DNA from: Oreohelix idahoensis
Lineage: Eukaryota > Mollusca > Gastropoda > Stylommatophora > Oreohelicidae
DNA: 64,000 bases
Reading direction: 5' to 3'
NCBI GenBank assembly: GCA_024509875.1
Contig: JAMPIV010012257.1
Location: 124,001-188,000 of the forward strand
The notes under the pieces were generated by a model. It was not told where the DNA came from. It made no database searches and saw only the letters and a program-made list of their open reading frames with translations. The translations under genes were made by a program, and so were the position numbers. Every line of letters starts with the position of its first letter. Within the stretch, counting starts at the first letter, position 1. Shown piece by piece: positions 1 through 9,211 of the stretch.

Positions 1-164
1 CCTCGTATCGCGGAATAGTATCTTGCGTGCACTAAGGACTCCAAGACCTAACGATAGGTAGCACAGCTTGATTCCAGGGGATCTCTCAAGCCGGACAGGT
101 TAGAAGGGTGGGATCAGATAACCCTGCTGCCTTGCAGGCAGGCTAGGGACAGTTAAACGTTAAA

Positions 165-415
165 GAAGGTAAAGGTAAGGTAATTCCATAGCATATACTG
201 CCGTATGGGGAGTGAAGTGTTAGAGACTTCACCATACAAGGTCCAGCATCGACAGGTGGAGTGACCAGTTACCTTCCTCGCTGCCTTTTCCTTCCCTAGC
301 TAAAAGTCATGTACCCATTTACAAGCGGGTAGACTAGAGTGTGTCGGTACCGTGATTCGAACCCGGCACCTTTGCCACGAGAGATAAGCGCTCTAACCAC
401 TCGGCCAATCGGATT
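165..415 (-). repeat. tRNA-derived SINE, family I, copy 1
   Basis: On the minus strand the head carries pol III promoter-like boxes: an A box (complement of 391-407, TGGCCGAGTGGTTAG) and a B box (complement of 352-364, GGGTTCGAATCAC). They resemble a Ser/Leu-type tRNA. The body runs toward lower coordinates and ends in an AGGTAAAGGTAAGG-like tail (plus-strand reading, about 164-180). Related copies lie at 6045-6245 and at 50259-50500, the latter split from its tail at 40061-40074 by element C. It is a SINE and not a tRNA gene, because a conserved non-tRNA body follows the head in each copy. Confidence 0.75.
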
Positions 416-479
416 AAAGAAGGTACGTGACATAATTACCTGTTGAATTCGGATAAATAATGAGGAAAACCCGAGCCTT

Positions 480-645
480 GTGAATATTAAATAAATGATA
501 CATAAAAAGGTACGTTTCAGGCACTCGTGAGAAATAAAGAAGTAGAAAACTAGACCACAGAAAAACAACAGAAATGAGTCGCTTACCGAAGACTCGAACC
601 CAGGACCGTCCGAACGGCAACACCACCTCGCTACGGACGTGAATT
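480..645 (-). repeat. tRNA-derived SINE, family II, copy 1
   Basis: Read on the minus strand, a tRNA-like head with B box GGGTTCGAGTC (near 593-603) is followed by TCTGTTGTTTTTCTG and a body shared with 19330-19505 on the plus strand. Both copies continue with CTACTTCTTTATTTCT and CGxxTGAAAxxTAC-type sequence. The copy abuts SINE family I on its 3' side. A weaker partial match to the TCTGCTGTTTTTCTG part lies on the plus strand at about 708-740. Confidence 0.65.
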
Positions 646-1084
646 GTGACTATCTACTCTACCAATTAGGCACCACTTAGTGGGTTCACGTCTGCAGAAA
701 GCCTATCACTTCTGCTGTTTTTCTGCTGTCTAGTTCCGATACACTGGGCCACAGGCTTAACGAAACAGTGCAGCGTAGTTCTTCCTAATGAAGACATCGC
801 GAATTTAAACAAAGAAAAAAAAAAAATATCCCTTTGATATTAATTAAATCAATATGTTCTTCTTTACATCAAGTATAATCTGTGTCTTCCTTTACGTCGG
901 GTAAATTCGTTTATCTTTTTTATAGCAAATAAAATACAGTAGTCTGTTCTCTATCGTGCTAAGTGTACCAATGTGTGCGCCTTTAATTAATAACGTTTGT
1001 ATCTCCTTCTTTACAACACATATTCTCGTCTACCCTCCTTAATATCAAGTATATCAGCATCGTCATCATTATCATCAGCATTTT
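646..1084. other. Unassigned AT-rich stretch
   Basis: Apart from the short SINE-II-like patch near 708-740 I see no gene, repeat unit or structured element here. Confidence 0.5.
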
Positions 1085-1330
1085 CATCGTTTTTCTGTGC
1101 GCTCCTTACAGAGCATTGTTTCCTTGTAAGAAGCCTGCACACAGCGTTCACATGTTCTTGCAGCAGTAGTTCTGTTGCATCTTGTTTTACGCGATGAAGT
1201 TGCCAGTCCCATGTACATTATGGCCTTGTACGAAATGCCTGAGGATGTAGTAGTTCTATTCATTCTTTATATCATCGGAGCCCCCCCCCTCCCCCCGGGA
1301 ACTTCACGGGGTAAGCATATCAGTATGCCT
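1085..1330 (+). repeat. Dispersed repeat (GGAGC/AAGCCTGCA family), copy 1
   Basis: Shares an ordered set of short blocks with 1780-2045: a GCTCC...GAGC hairpin-like start, AGCCTGCAC near the middle, GATGAAGTTGCCAGT, and a GGAACTTCACGGGGTAA-type end. Partial copies occur at 24350-24490 and 63874-63955. No open frame is shared by the copies. The class is unknown to me. Confidence 0.55.
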
Positions 1331-1379
1331 TCATTTATATCGGGTTTACTAGCATCTCCACCAGGTATAATTCAGCATA

Positions 1380-1617
1380 CCTCCCTTACATCAAGTATAC
1401 TACAAGCTGTATACCTCCCTTACATCAAGTATACTACAAGCTGTATACCTCCCTTACATCAAGTATACTACAAGCTGTATACCTCCCTTACATCAAGTAT
1501 ACTACAAGCTGTATACCTCCCTTACATCAAGTATCTACAAGCTGTATACCTCCCTTACATCAAGTATACTACAAGCTGTATACCTCCCTTACATCACGTT
1601 TACTACAAGCTGTACAT
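1380..1617 (+). repeat. 34-bp minisatellite, seven copies
   Basis: A unit beginning CCTCCCTTACATCAAGTA and ending CAAGCTGTATA repeats with starts at 1380, 1414, 1448, 1482, 1516, 1549 and 1583. The fifth unit has lost one base, and the last unit is diverged. The period is not a multiple of three, so the open frame across it is a by-product. Confidence 0.95.
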
Positions 1618-1779
1618 CTCCTTTGTATCGGGTATCAAGTATCCCCCGTATAGCAACAGACAATGTGTTCTCCTTTTTTCAGAGTGTGCTACTATACCTG
1701 CATTCTCGCTGCAGCATTAGCTGAAGATGACTTCGACATTCTGGCCCCTTGGCATTTAGAATGTCCAAAATTATACATC

Positions 1780-2045
1780 ACCGTCATTATTATTTTCCTT
1801 TCCGCTCCCTATGGAGCAAGGAGCTACGACTGCAACTGGTTCCTTTGCAGGAAGCCTGCACCAAGCATTCGTATGCTCTAGCATTGGTGATGTCTGTAGC
1901 AATCGGTCTGCATAATGAAGTTTCCAGTCACTTGCACAACCGCATGTTAGTCGCCTTGTGTCGCCTTCCTGAGGGAGTATTAGGCACATTAATTCTTTTT
2001 CTGATGAGAGGCCCCCCGGAAACTTCTCGGGGTAAAATTATACTT
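1780..2045 (+). repeat. Dispersed repeat (GGAGC/AAGCCTGCA family), copy 2
   Basis: Second copy of the repeat at 1085-1330. It has the clearest form of the start, CTATGGAGCAAGGAGC, and of the middle block, GGAAGCCTGCACCAAGCATT. It ends with CCCCGGAAACTTCTCGGGG, in which CCCCG/CGGGG can pair. It lies directly before the hAT-type MITE. Confidence 0.55.
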
Positions 2046-2051
2046 ACCTAC

Positions 2052-2243
2052 CAGAGGCGTCCCTAAAATATTTGGCACCCAGGGCAGATCCAACCTTTGG
2101 CATCCAAGAGGTCATAAAGAAACACACTTGCAAGTATATTTTATTTACAATAAGTACTATCGTAACAGTGTACGATGACACCCCGTTCCTGGCTGTCACC
2201 TGGGGCGGACCGCCCCCCTTGCACCCTCCTTAGTACGCCACTG
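2052..2243. mobile_element. hAT-type MITE with 8-bp target duplication
   Basis: The left end is CAGAGGCGTCCCTAA and the complement of the right end is CAGTGGCGTACTAAGG, giving imperfect terminal inverted repeats that begin CAGxGGCGT. The flanks are TTACCTAC (2044-2051) and CTACCTAC (2244-2251), which match at 7 of 8 bases. Known hAT elements make 8-bp duplications, and CAG...CTG ends are typical of them. The interior is about 190 bp without coding capacity, so the element is non-autonomous. Confidence 0.7.
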
Positions 2244-2510
2244 CTACCTACCTACCTAACATAACCAACATATCTAACCTACCTACCTATCTAACCTAAC
2301 CAAGCTATCTAACCTACCTACCTAACCTACCTACCTAACTTACCTACCTACCTACCTAACCAACTTATCTAACCTACCTACCTCACCTACCTACCTAACC
2401 AACCTAACTAACCAAACTAACTACCTACCTGCCTAACCAACCTACCTAACCAACCTACCTAAGTAACCTACTTGACCTACCTAACTAACCTACCTGCCTG
2501 CCTGCCTACA
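2244..2510 (+). repeat. Degenerate CCTA/AACC tetranucleotide array
   Basis: Runs of CCTACCTAACC and CCTACCTGCC with frequent point changes. It begins at the right-hand target duplication of the MITE, whose own left flank (TTACCTAC) has the same motif, so the MITE probably landed in or beside this array. Confidence 0.9.
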
Positions 2511-2822
2511 CACATACACATGCACACTCATACACGTGCACACACGTGTGCGCGCGTGTGAGCACGCGCACACACATATATACATACATGCATACATACA
2601 TACATAGTACATACATAATACATACATACACTCATATTTACACACATACGTAGACACTTACACACATACGTAGACACTTACATACGAAGACACATACACA
2701 CATACGTAGACACACACATACGCAGACACTTATACACAAACGTACAGGCTTACACACATACGTAGACACATACACACATACGTACACGCTTACACACGTA
2801 CGTAGACACATACACAAACACA
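2511..2822 (+). repeat. CA/TACA microsatellite grading into ACACATACGTAGAC minisatellite
   Basis: CA and TACA repeats (2511-2640) pass into about ten degenerate units of roughly 16-20 bp with the core ACACATACGTAGACAC (2641-2822). Open frames on the minus strand here are low-complexity products of the repeat. Confidence 0.9.
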
Positions 2823-3540
2823 GCATTAATTTGCTTTCGCGATTGTTTTTCTAGTTTATTTCAAAGAATAGATGACAGTGAAAGTGGTGCAGGTCAACTC
2901 GCTTGGAAGCTGATCTACATTGGTTTCATTAAGCGCATGATCTGCTGGCCAGAAACATTTCCCCCCGCCAGTTCATCTTGATATATCAGAGTCCCAGAAA
3001 TAGGAAGTGAGTTGAACGGTGGATCAACAATTGCTGGAACCGATTTCTGCCACGCCATGACGTCTTTCCCGGGGTCACTGTGACCATCTTACTTCATTAA
3101 ACGTGGATATTCTAAGTTCCCGAGTGCGAAATAATATTTCACTTCCCCAAAAAAACAAATATGATAACAATTTTTCTGCTCCATTAAAGTCAAGAAGATA
3201 CAGATTTGTAATGTTACTGCCGGGAGTTTGTTAAAAAAAAACTCAGTTTTCATGTCAGAAATAGCGATGATATTCAAAATTCTAAAATTATGACACATTT
3301 TAGAACGATTTCATCAGTCATACAAGTATGTAGTGATTGGTTATTGATCAGTAACTTGGAGCTTGTCAAGTGAAGTCTCCCGTGAAATGTTCCGTCGACG
3401 GGGATACCGAGGCAAAATGTGCGAGATGAAAAATGCAAGTTGTGGTCTTTGACCCGCAAGATTTAAGAGTTTCTCTTTTTCCATTTTTTTTTTTTTTAAT
3501 GGCAGGAAAGAAAATGGCGCTATTTTTATGTGTATGTACC
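2823..3540. other. Unassigned stretch
   Basis: Mixed AT-rich sequence. I see no conserved motif, repeat or credible open frame in it. Confidence 0.5.
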
Positions 3541-3831
3541 ACATGTGTGATTGTAAGTGATTGTAAGTAACTGTATGTGATTGTAATGATTTTAAGTGAC
3601 GTTTAAGTGATTGTATGTGACGTTTAAATGATTGTAAGTAACTGTCTGTGATTGTAAGTGACGTTTAAGTGTTTGTAAGTGACGTTTAAGTGTTTGTAAG
3701 TGATGTATAAGATATTGTGTGACGTTTAAGTGATTGTAAGTAACTGTATGTGATTGTAAGTGATTGTAATGATTGTAAGTGACGTTTAAGTGATTGTAAG
3801 TGACATGTAAGTGATTGTAAGTTACAGTAAG
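3541..3831 (+). repeat. GTGATTGTAAGT minisatellite, left part
   Basis: Degenerate units built from TGATTGTAAG and TGACGTTTAAG, with spacings of about 10 to 32 bp. The array is interrupted by the Penelope-like element at 3832-5080 and resumes at 5081-5125 with the same vocabulary (TAAGTGATTGTATGTTAC). Confidence 0.85.
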
Positions 3832-3904
3832 ATGGATGGGTGTGAAAAAAAATCGAAAAAAGGTGATTCGTCTTAGGGGGACAAAAGAATGAGAAAATAG
3901 CCAA

Positions 3905-3932
3905 CATTACGGCCACAAGGCCTTCGTCGGGG
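3905..3932 (-). other. Hammerhead-ribozyme-like core, degenerate
   Basis: On the minus strand CCGACGA is followed by a perfect GGCC-UUGU-GGCC stem-loop and then GUAA. The hammerhead core is CUGANGA, helix II, GAAA, so this copy differs by one base in each conserved block. Penelope-like elements are known to carry hammerhead motifs, which supports the reading, but helices I and III and the cleavage site are not established here. Confidence 0.35.
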
Positions 3933-4344
3933 AAAGGAAAGAAAGTGAAGGTTAGATAGGACACATGAGAACCTAAAAAGATATATAAAAAAATATAAAA
4001 ATTAAAAAATAGGTACTTCCCTGAAGGCGGCAAAGTCCTAACGCTTATGGGCGCGTGCCAGGAAAGGGAAATGACTGCCACCACCGGATGTACACAATAA
4101 CATACTTAGAAACTAAAAAACGAAACTAAGCAATAAACTACCCAAACTTAATAGAAGTTGGGACTGGAAATAGAAGGGAACAGAATGAGTCGAAGATAAA
4201 TAAATAAAAAATAGAATAAAACATCTAGACATATTAAAAACAGTGTATTATATATTCATGCGTATAATTAGAGGGCGGCAGAAAATAGAAAAATGGGATA
4301 AGAGTGGAAAGAGTCAAAGTAGAACAGGCGAGGAAAGGGTGACC

Positions 4345-5037
4345 TCAGACAAAGGTGTGTAGAGTGTTGAGCCCAGCTGGTTTTAGACACCCTATGCGGT
4401 GGATAAGACGGTTCTCAAGCTGTTCTCGGCTAGCAGTGTCAGAGGAGCAGGATCTGATCGCCATGACCTGGATGTCGATGAGACCCTGGTGGTCAGGGCC
4501 ATTGAAGTGTATGGCAACTGGTGTGGATTTGTGCTGAGAGATGTCATTCAAGTGCTGGCTGAACCTGTCCCCAAGTCGTTTGCCTGTTTGGCCAATATAG
4601 GTTTTGCAGCAACGTTTACATATGATCGTATAAATGACGTTACGCGACTCACATGTGAAGCTACTAGTGATGGTGTACGTAGTCTTAGGAAAAGACACTT
4701 TGTGAGTTGAGATGACATACTTGCACGTGTTGCATCGTGTCCGACCACAGGGTAATGTGCCAAAGTGAGTGGCATTCTCCTTTGGGAGACGGCTGTGAAC
4801 AAGAAGATCCTTCAAGTTCTTGTCGCGTCTATATGCCACCAAAGGTGCTTCACCGAATATTTCTTGGGTCACAGACTCTGCTTGAAGGATAGGTAGGTGG
4901 CGGAAAAGGATCTGTTTGACTGCAGTACTGTGTGGGTGATAGGTCAAGATTAATTTGACTCTATCCGAAGTGGATTTATAGTGAGGTTTGAGGGCCTCCT
5001 GACGAGAGATGGGGAGAACACGTTGGAAGGCATCCAT
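4345..5037 (-). CDS. PLE C-terminal fragment with GIY-YIG endonuclease
   Basis: This 230-residue frame is the C-terminal part of a Penelope-like polyprotein, the nuclease that nicks target DNA for primed reverse transcription. Residues 97-105 hold a Cys cluster (C97, C102, C105), like the zinc-finger linker before the nuclease in Neptune/Poseidon-type PLEs. NVIY (133-136) and TYIGQT (146-151) are the two halves of the GIY-YIG motif. R158 lies in GDRF and an acidic helix follows (E205, E208). The upstream 20-90 region (TYHPHS, RDKNLKDLL) is typical of the thumb-to-linker part of these proteins. The first Met is probably internal to the original protein. The frame is open to its natural stop, but without the reverse transcriptase it cannot act alone. 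Assignment to PLE is firm; the subfamily is not. Confidence 0.85.
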   Translation of the reverse strand: MDAFQRVLPISRQEALKPHYKSTSDRVKLILTYHPHSTAVKQILFRHLPILQAESVTQEIFGEAPLVAYRRDKNLKDLLVHSRLPKENATHFGTLPCGRTRCNTCKYVISTHKVSFPKTTYTITSSFTCESRNVIYTIICKRCCKTYIGQTGKRLGDRFSQHLNDISQHKSTPVAIHFNGPDHQGLIDIQVMAIRSCSSDTASREQLENRLIHRIGCLKPAGLNTLHTFV

Positions 5038-5080
5038 TGTATTCCCCGTCTTACCGCAGTTCCCCTCAACTTTCTCGACC

Positions 5081-5125
5081 TAAGTTACAGTAAGTGATTG
5101 TATGTTACTTTAACTGACTGTAAAT
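5081..5125 (+). repeat. GTGATTGTAAGT minisatellite, right part
   Basis: Continuation of the array at 3541-3831 beyond the Penelope-like insertion. It starts with the second copy of the 14-bp target duplication. Confidence 0.7.
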
Positions 5126-5289
5126 TAGGCGAAGAGAACAATTAATAATATATTCCCCTCTCCCCAACGTCGCAGTGGTAACTATGAATGACCCACTGAT
5201 CATTCTGAAATACTGTTAGGTTAAAATTATGATTGGTATATCAGACCAAAGAAGATTTAACTTCTAGAAACAACTGCGATTAATAGTAA

Positions 5290-5697
5290 AAAAAAAACCA
5301 AAAAAAAAAAAAAAAAAACCAACGGAGAATGTACCATCTAGCATCCACTGTGTTTGGTATACCAAAAACCAACGGAGAATGTACCTTCTGGGAACCACTG
5401 GGTTTAGTATACCAAAAATCAACGGAGAATGTACCTTCTAGGAACCACTGGGTTAAGTATACCAAAAATCAACGCAGAATGTAAGGAGAATGTACCTTCT
5501 AGGAACCACTGGGTTAAGTATACCAAAAATCAACGCAGAATGTAAGGAGAATGTTCCTTCTAGGAACCACTGGGTTAAGTATACCAAAAATCAGCGCAGA
5601 ATGTAAGGAGAATGTACCTTCTAGGAACCACTGGGTTAATTATACCAAAAATCAGCGCAGAATGTAAGGAGAATGTACCTTCTAGGAACCATTTTGC
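5290..5697 (+). repeat. Tandem repeat with 50-bp and 61-bp units
   Basis: Units with the core GGAGAATGTACCTTCT and GTATACCAAAAA start at 5321, 5371, 5421 and 5471 (50 bp apart), then at 5532, 5593 and 5654 (61 bp apart). The longer unit contains an extra GCAGAATGTAAG that repeats part of the unit itself. A poly-A stretch (5288-5318) precedes the array. Confidence 0.95.
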
Positions 5698-6044
5698 TGA
5701 CACTCGTTATGGTCTTGTTGACCGTCTTCCTCCTTGAATAAACTAAGACGCCCTCCGGTTTATCTAGTGCCAAACAATATTTTTCATCTGATAAACATCC
5801 TACTCCATTTTTAGTTCCCCTGGTACAGTAGACTAGATCCAAATGTGTGATATCTTCCTCGGGTAAGATCCATTTGTCATACGTAATAACGATAAGATTT
5901 ATTTGAAAAAAAAGGAATCAAAAACAAGAAAATGTATGACGTTATCATCTCTCATGTTATCCTCAGTCACGTGATTCTCCTGTTCGGCAAGTTCTAGCCT
6001 TGAATGTATCACGTGAGATATTTCATCGACACAAGTAAAAGGTG
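5698..6044. other. Unassigned stretch
   Basis: No recognisable gene or repeat. Confidence 0.5.
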
Positions 6045-6245
6045 AAGTTGTCCCATAGCGGATATTTCCGTTGGGGAGTGTTCAATATACAAGGTCTCAG
6101 CTTTATGGGGGTTGGGGGTGACCAGTTCCTGTACTCACTGCCTTTGCCATCCATAACTCAACAGCAGCATCGGATACGCATTTATAAGACTGGTTCAAAG
6201 AACAAATTTTGCGATCTGAAAATGTGGTGGCTAATACACTAACCA
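6045..6245 (-). repeat. tRNA-derived SINE, family I, copy 2 (decayed)
   Basis: In plus-strand reading it retains TCCCATAGCxGATA, GGGGAGTG, GTGACCAGTTC and CTGCCTTTxCC in the same order as copies 1 and 3, and the A-box complement is still visible as CTAACCATTAACG-like sequence near 6238. The B box is lost. It is the most diverged of the three family I copies. Confidence 0.6.
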
Positions 6246-6531
6246 TTAACGTTCTAAAGCATTTTTTAATAAGAAAGAAATGTTCAAGACCTGGTGTTTT
6301 GTAAATACTAAAATGTTAAGAGTGTGGAAAGTCTTATAAACTATTTAACCAATTTTTTTTTAACACGAAGCTACGGTAGCCATAAAAGTATGTCATTCAT
6401 AAGTCTGAAATTGTGTTCTGGTGAGACTATGACTGATCCAACAATCTGAACACGACTCTGCGACGTTAGATTGAAACGGCTTCATATGCATTTTTCAACT
6501 TTCCACGTTACTGTGATTATGACCTCTACAT

Positions 6532-6684
6532 CAGGTGTTCTCAACCTTTTTTTGTTTATGGCCCCCTTCTGAGCTTCATCTAACCCCCCCCATAGTCGCT
6601 GTTAGCTGGAATAAATGTACTTTACCATCTTACTGTGGCCTCCTAGAAATATAGCATGGTCCCCTGGGGGTGGGATGTGGATTG
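6532..6684 (+). mobile_element. Fragment of a hAT-type transposon end
   Basis: CAGGTGTTCTCAACCTTTTT at the left edge matches the CAGxGGTTCTCAACC-type terminus seen in many hAT elements, followed by GGCCCCC blocks that commonly occur inside such ends. No matching right-hand terminus is visible before the GAT array, so the copy is truncated. Confidence 0.4.
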
Positions 6685-6985
6685 ATAAGAAAAATGATGA
6701 TTGTGATGATGATTTGTGATGATAATTGTTGATGATGATTGCTTATGGTTGATGATGATGGTTGATGTATGATGATTGATAATGATGATTGATAATGATT
6801 AATGATGACTGCTGATTGATTACTGATGATGATTGATTATGGTTGATGATGATGGTTGATAATGATGATTGATAATGATAACTGATGATCAATCATTGAT
6901 GATCGACGAGGATTATCGACGAGGATTATCGATGAATATGATCGATGATGAGGATGATCGATGATGAGGATGATTGATGAGCAGG
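6685..6985 (+). repeat. Degenerate GAT/GATT microsatellite
   Basis: Imperfect runs of TGATGATGATTGAT over about 300 bp. Confidence 0.95.
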
Positions 6986-7596
6986 AGGTACTTCGAAAAT
7001 GTAAAAGGTTTTCTTTGCCAACCATTCGCTTTCATACTAAAGACACCAATGTTGGTGCCTTTGCGCCTTTGTACAAACTTCATGAGGCTAATCCATTTGA
7101 TATTGGCACATAAATTAAAACTAAATCCTTCACAGGCAAGAATCAGAGATCACGAAGAAGCAGAATAGACAGGATCTAAAACTACCAAGACCGTTATGGA
7201 GAGGGGGTGGGGGATGCACATGAATTTTAAGAAGAAGATAATAGCGTGTAAAAAATATCAGAGCAATCAATGTATGAAACTCGCGGAAGGTCGAATTAAT
7301 TTTCTTTTACAAGTAATGAATTTTGCAGACAGCTCATTTCTGAACGTCATACGATCTCAGGTCTAATGAGAAAAGACTAGTTTTAATTTCAACAACGGTC
7401 TGGAAGCGTCAAAGGAGATGGACCGCTGGGACATGTTCATACAGGAAAAAGTCGATTTCTAGCAGTTTTTCGACTTTGGTGGCAAGAAAGTTTGAGTCTG
7501 TAAAGGTTTACTTTCGTTTGTTGTTTTCTTTTCAATGTACGTGGCATAAGTTAGAAAATAGTACATACAGCTCATCAAAATAAGTATGGTACAAAA
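6986..7596. other. Unassigned stretch
   Basis: AT-rich sequence without a recognisable gene. It ends at the TA target dinucleotide (7597-7598) of the mariner-type element. Confidence 0.5.
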
Positions 7597-7660
7597 TACA
7601 GGGTGGGTCAAACGTCAAGCCCCATAGGCAATTTATTATATAGACGGCTTAAAAGGTACC

Positions 7661-7901
7661 ATGTTCAGCGATGAAGTAGTGTTTCACCTTAATGGTTCAC
7701 TCAAAAGACATAATGCACGATATTGGGCCATTGAAAACCCATACAGGATAACGGAAGGACATATGCAAATAATCCATGGATTATAGGATGGGGCCGCTTT
7801 TTGGACAGTAAGATTATGCAAGAAACATTGGATTTGACGACGTAGGCTCATTGAATAGCCACCTAGGTCTCTAGACCTAAGTCCTTTGGATCATGTGTTA
7901 T
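7661..7901 (+). pseudogene. Transposase remnant of the mariner-type element, upstream piece
   Basis: One frame reads MFSDEVVFHLNG...RHNARYWA...ENP, the block around the first catalytic Asp of IS630/Tc1/mariner transposases. It is followed by DGA (from the second Asp motif, normally QDGAPPH) and then RRRLIE and PPRSLDLSPLD, the block around the third catalytic residue. Three in-frame stops interrupt it. Two sit exactly where Gln (before DGA) and Trp (before PPRS) are expected and could be single transitions. The N-terminal DNA-binding half and about a dozen residues after DGA are missing. The frame stays the same throughout and continues across the insertion point into 17456-17501. Not functional. 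Confidence 0.8.
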
Positions 7902-9211
7902 TGTTGCTGTCATTTTCGACGGAGTCATCTGTCAAGTTATTTGCTTATGTTTGTATCATAAGAATAATTGTGTCTTTACCTGCGATGTCAGGTTGATTAG
8001 GGGTTGTCTTCCCTTGTTTATTCATTCATTGTGTTTGACCTTTAGGGTCAGAGGTTGACAGTTCGGCGTAGGCCTATGGGAAGGTTTTTTAAGCGGGAGT
8101 GAGATATACTTCCGGGAAGCCGGGAGGTCCTGTTTTTCTGAAGGGACCAAGAGTCCATTGTTTTTCGGGGAGAATCTTCGAAGTAACTGCTATGGCAGTT
8201 TTCCCCAGTGAATCTCTGTGCGTCGGGATGACGACAGAATTCCTTGTTTAGTTCTGAGGATTCATTTTCCAGGTAATACCGACCTTTATGCATTATTACG
8301 CTTTTCGGTGGCAGAACATGTAAAGGATTACCTAGGGTGAACAGCAGTTCACTGATCCGCCATTTCAGAACTTATATATTTGTGCTCGAGGTAGCCATCC
8401 AAGACTGTTAGTCTTATATTGTCCAGAAATCCAGTGACAAAGATATATTGTGGGAGCCGCAGATTGGCGGAACTTCTATCTACAATAAGTATTACTGCAG
8501 GGTTGATGATAACCTATTTAACAGAAGTACACGGCCGACGTCAGGACGAGGCCTGTGCTTTCGGCTATTATACTACAGCCTGATAATGTGCAATTGGCGG
8601 GGAGTGCCAAGTTGCACCTGTGTGTCAAAGTAACTAAGGCATCTGACGCGTTTAGTCAGAGACGCCAAGGGCGACGTTACGAACTGTCATTATTGAAGAA
8701 CTTTGCTAAGAACGAGGCCTGTGCTTCCGGCTATTATACTACAGCCTGATATGTGCAATTGGCGGGGAGTGCCAAGTTGCACCTATGTGTCATAGTAACT
8801 AAGGCATCTGACGCGTTTAGTCAGAGACGCCAAGGGCGACGCTACGAACTGTCATTATTGAAGAACTTTGCTATTGACCATGCACGTCTATTCTGATGTT
8901 TACCTTTTTGAATGCCAAATGTATACCTATCGATGTCAGGTCAGCATGACCTTGTTACACTGACTGTTCCTGTTGATACTATGTGTGTTCCCGTCAATAA
9001 ATGTCTTGAAACATGCCTGCAGTGTCAAAGCATCCTTGATTACTGCATGTGAGAGTATGGGTTGCAGGATCTACATCTATACGAGCCTAAACACATTCGC
9101 GCCTTCATTCGCACCCACACTCAATTCATCATACGCTCGCACTACACATCTAACAACATGTATACTGTCTTGGGCCAGTGATCACCTCAACAAGAAAAAA
9201 AGACAGTTACA
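7902..9211 (+). repeat. 5' LTR of element A (1310 bp)
   Basis: Starts TGTTGCTGTCATTTTCG and ends AAGACAGTTACA. Promoter candidate TTATATATTT near 8371-8380 and polyadenylation signal AATAAA at 8996-9001, which would make R about 600 bp. Compared with the B LTRs it contains an extra tandem copy of about 165 bp (roughly 8705-8870, beginning GAACGAGGCCTGTGCTT). Confidence 0.95.

Larger units (their letters stand above)
3832..5080 (-). mobile_element. 5'-truncated Penelope-like element (PLE)
   Basis: The segment is bounded by identical 14-bp direct repeats TAAGTTACAGTAAG (3818-3831 and 5081-5094), a clean target duplication inside a minisatellite. It carries one minus-strand frame ending in a GIY-YIG nuclease (4345-5037), followed by a noncoding tail of about 510 bp (3832-4344). 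The reverse transcriptase core that should precede the nuclease is absent, which is the usual 5' truncation of target-primed retroelements. The tail contains a hammerhead-like motif (3905-3932). Confidence 0.85.

Noticed and set aside
352..407. Functional tRNA genes at 352-407, 19361-19404, 36104-36157 and 50432-50487
   Set aside because: Box A and box B are present, but each is followed by a shared non-tRNA body, and I cannot pair a full cloverleaf. They are SINE heads.
1380..1617. CRISPR array
   Set aside because: The repeats are head-to-tail without unique spacers, in an animal genome; the same applies to 5290-5697 and 62240-63048.
8048..8293. 81-codon antisense frame present in all four A/B LTRs
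   Set aside because: The LTR copies are almost identical, so conservation of the frame carries no information. It is antisense to the LTR and has no recognisable domain.
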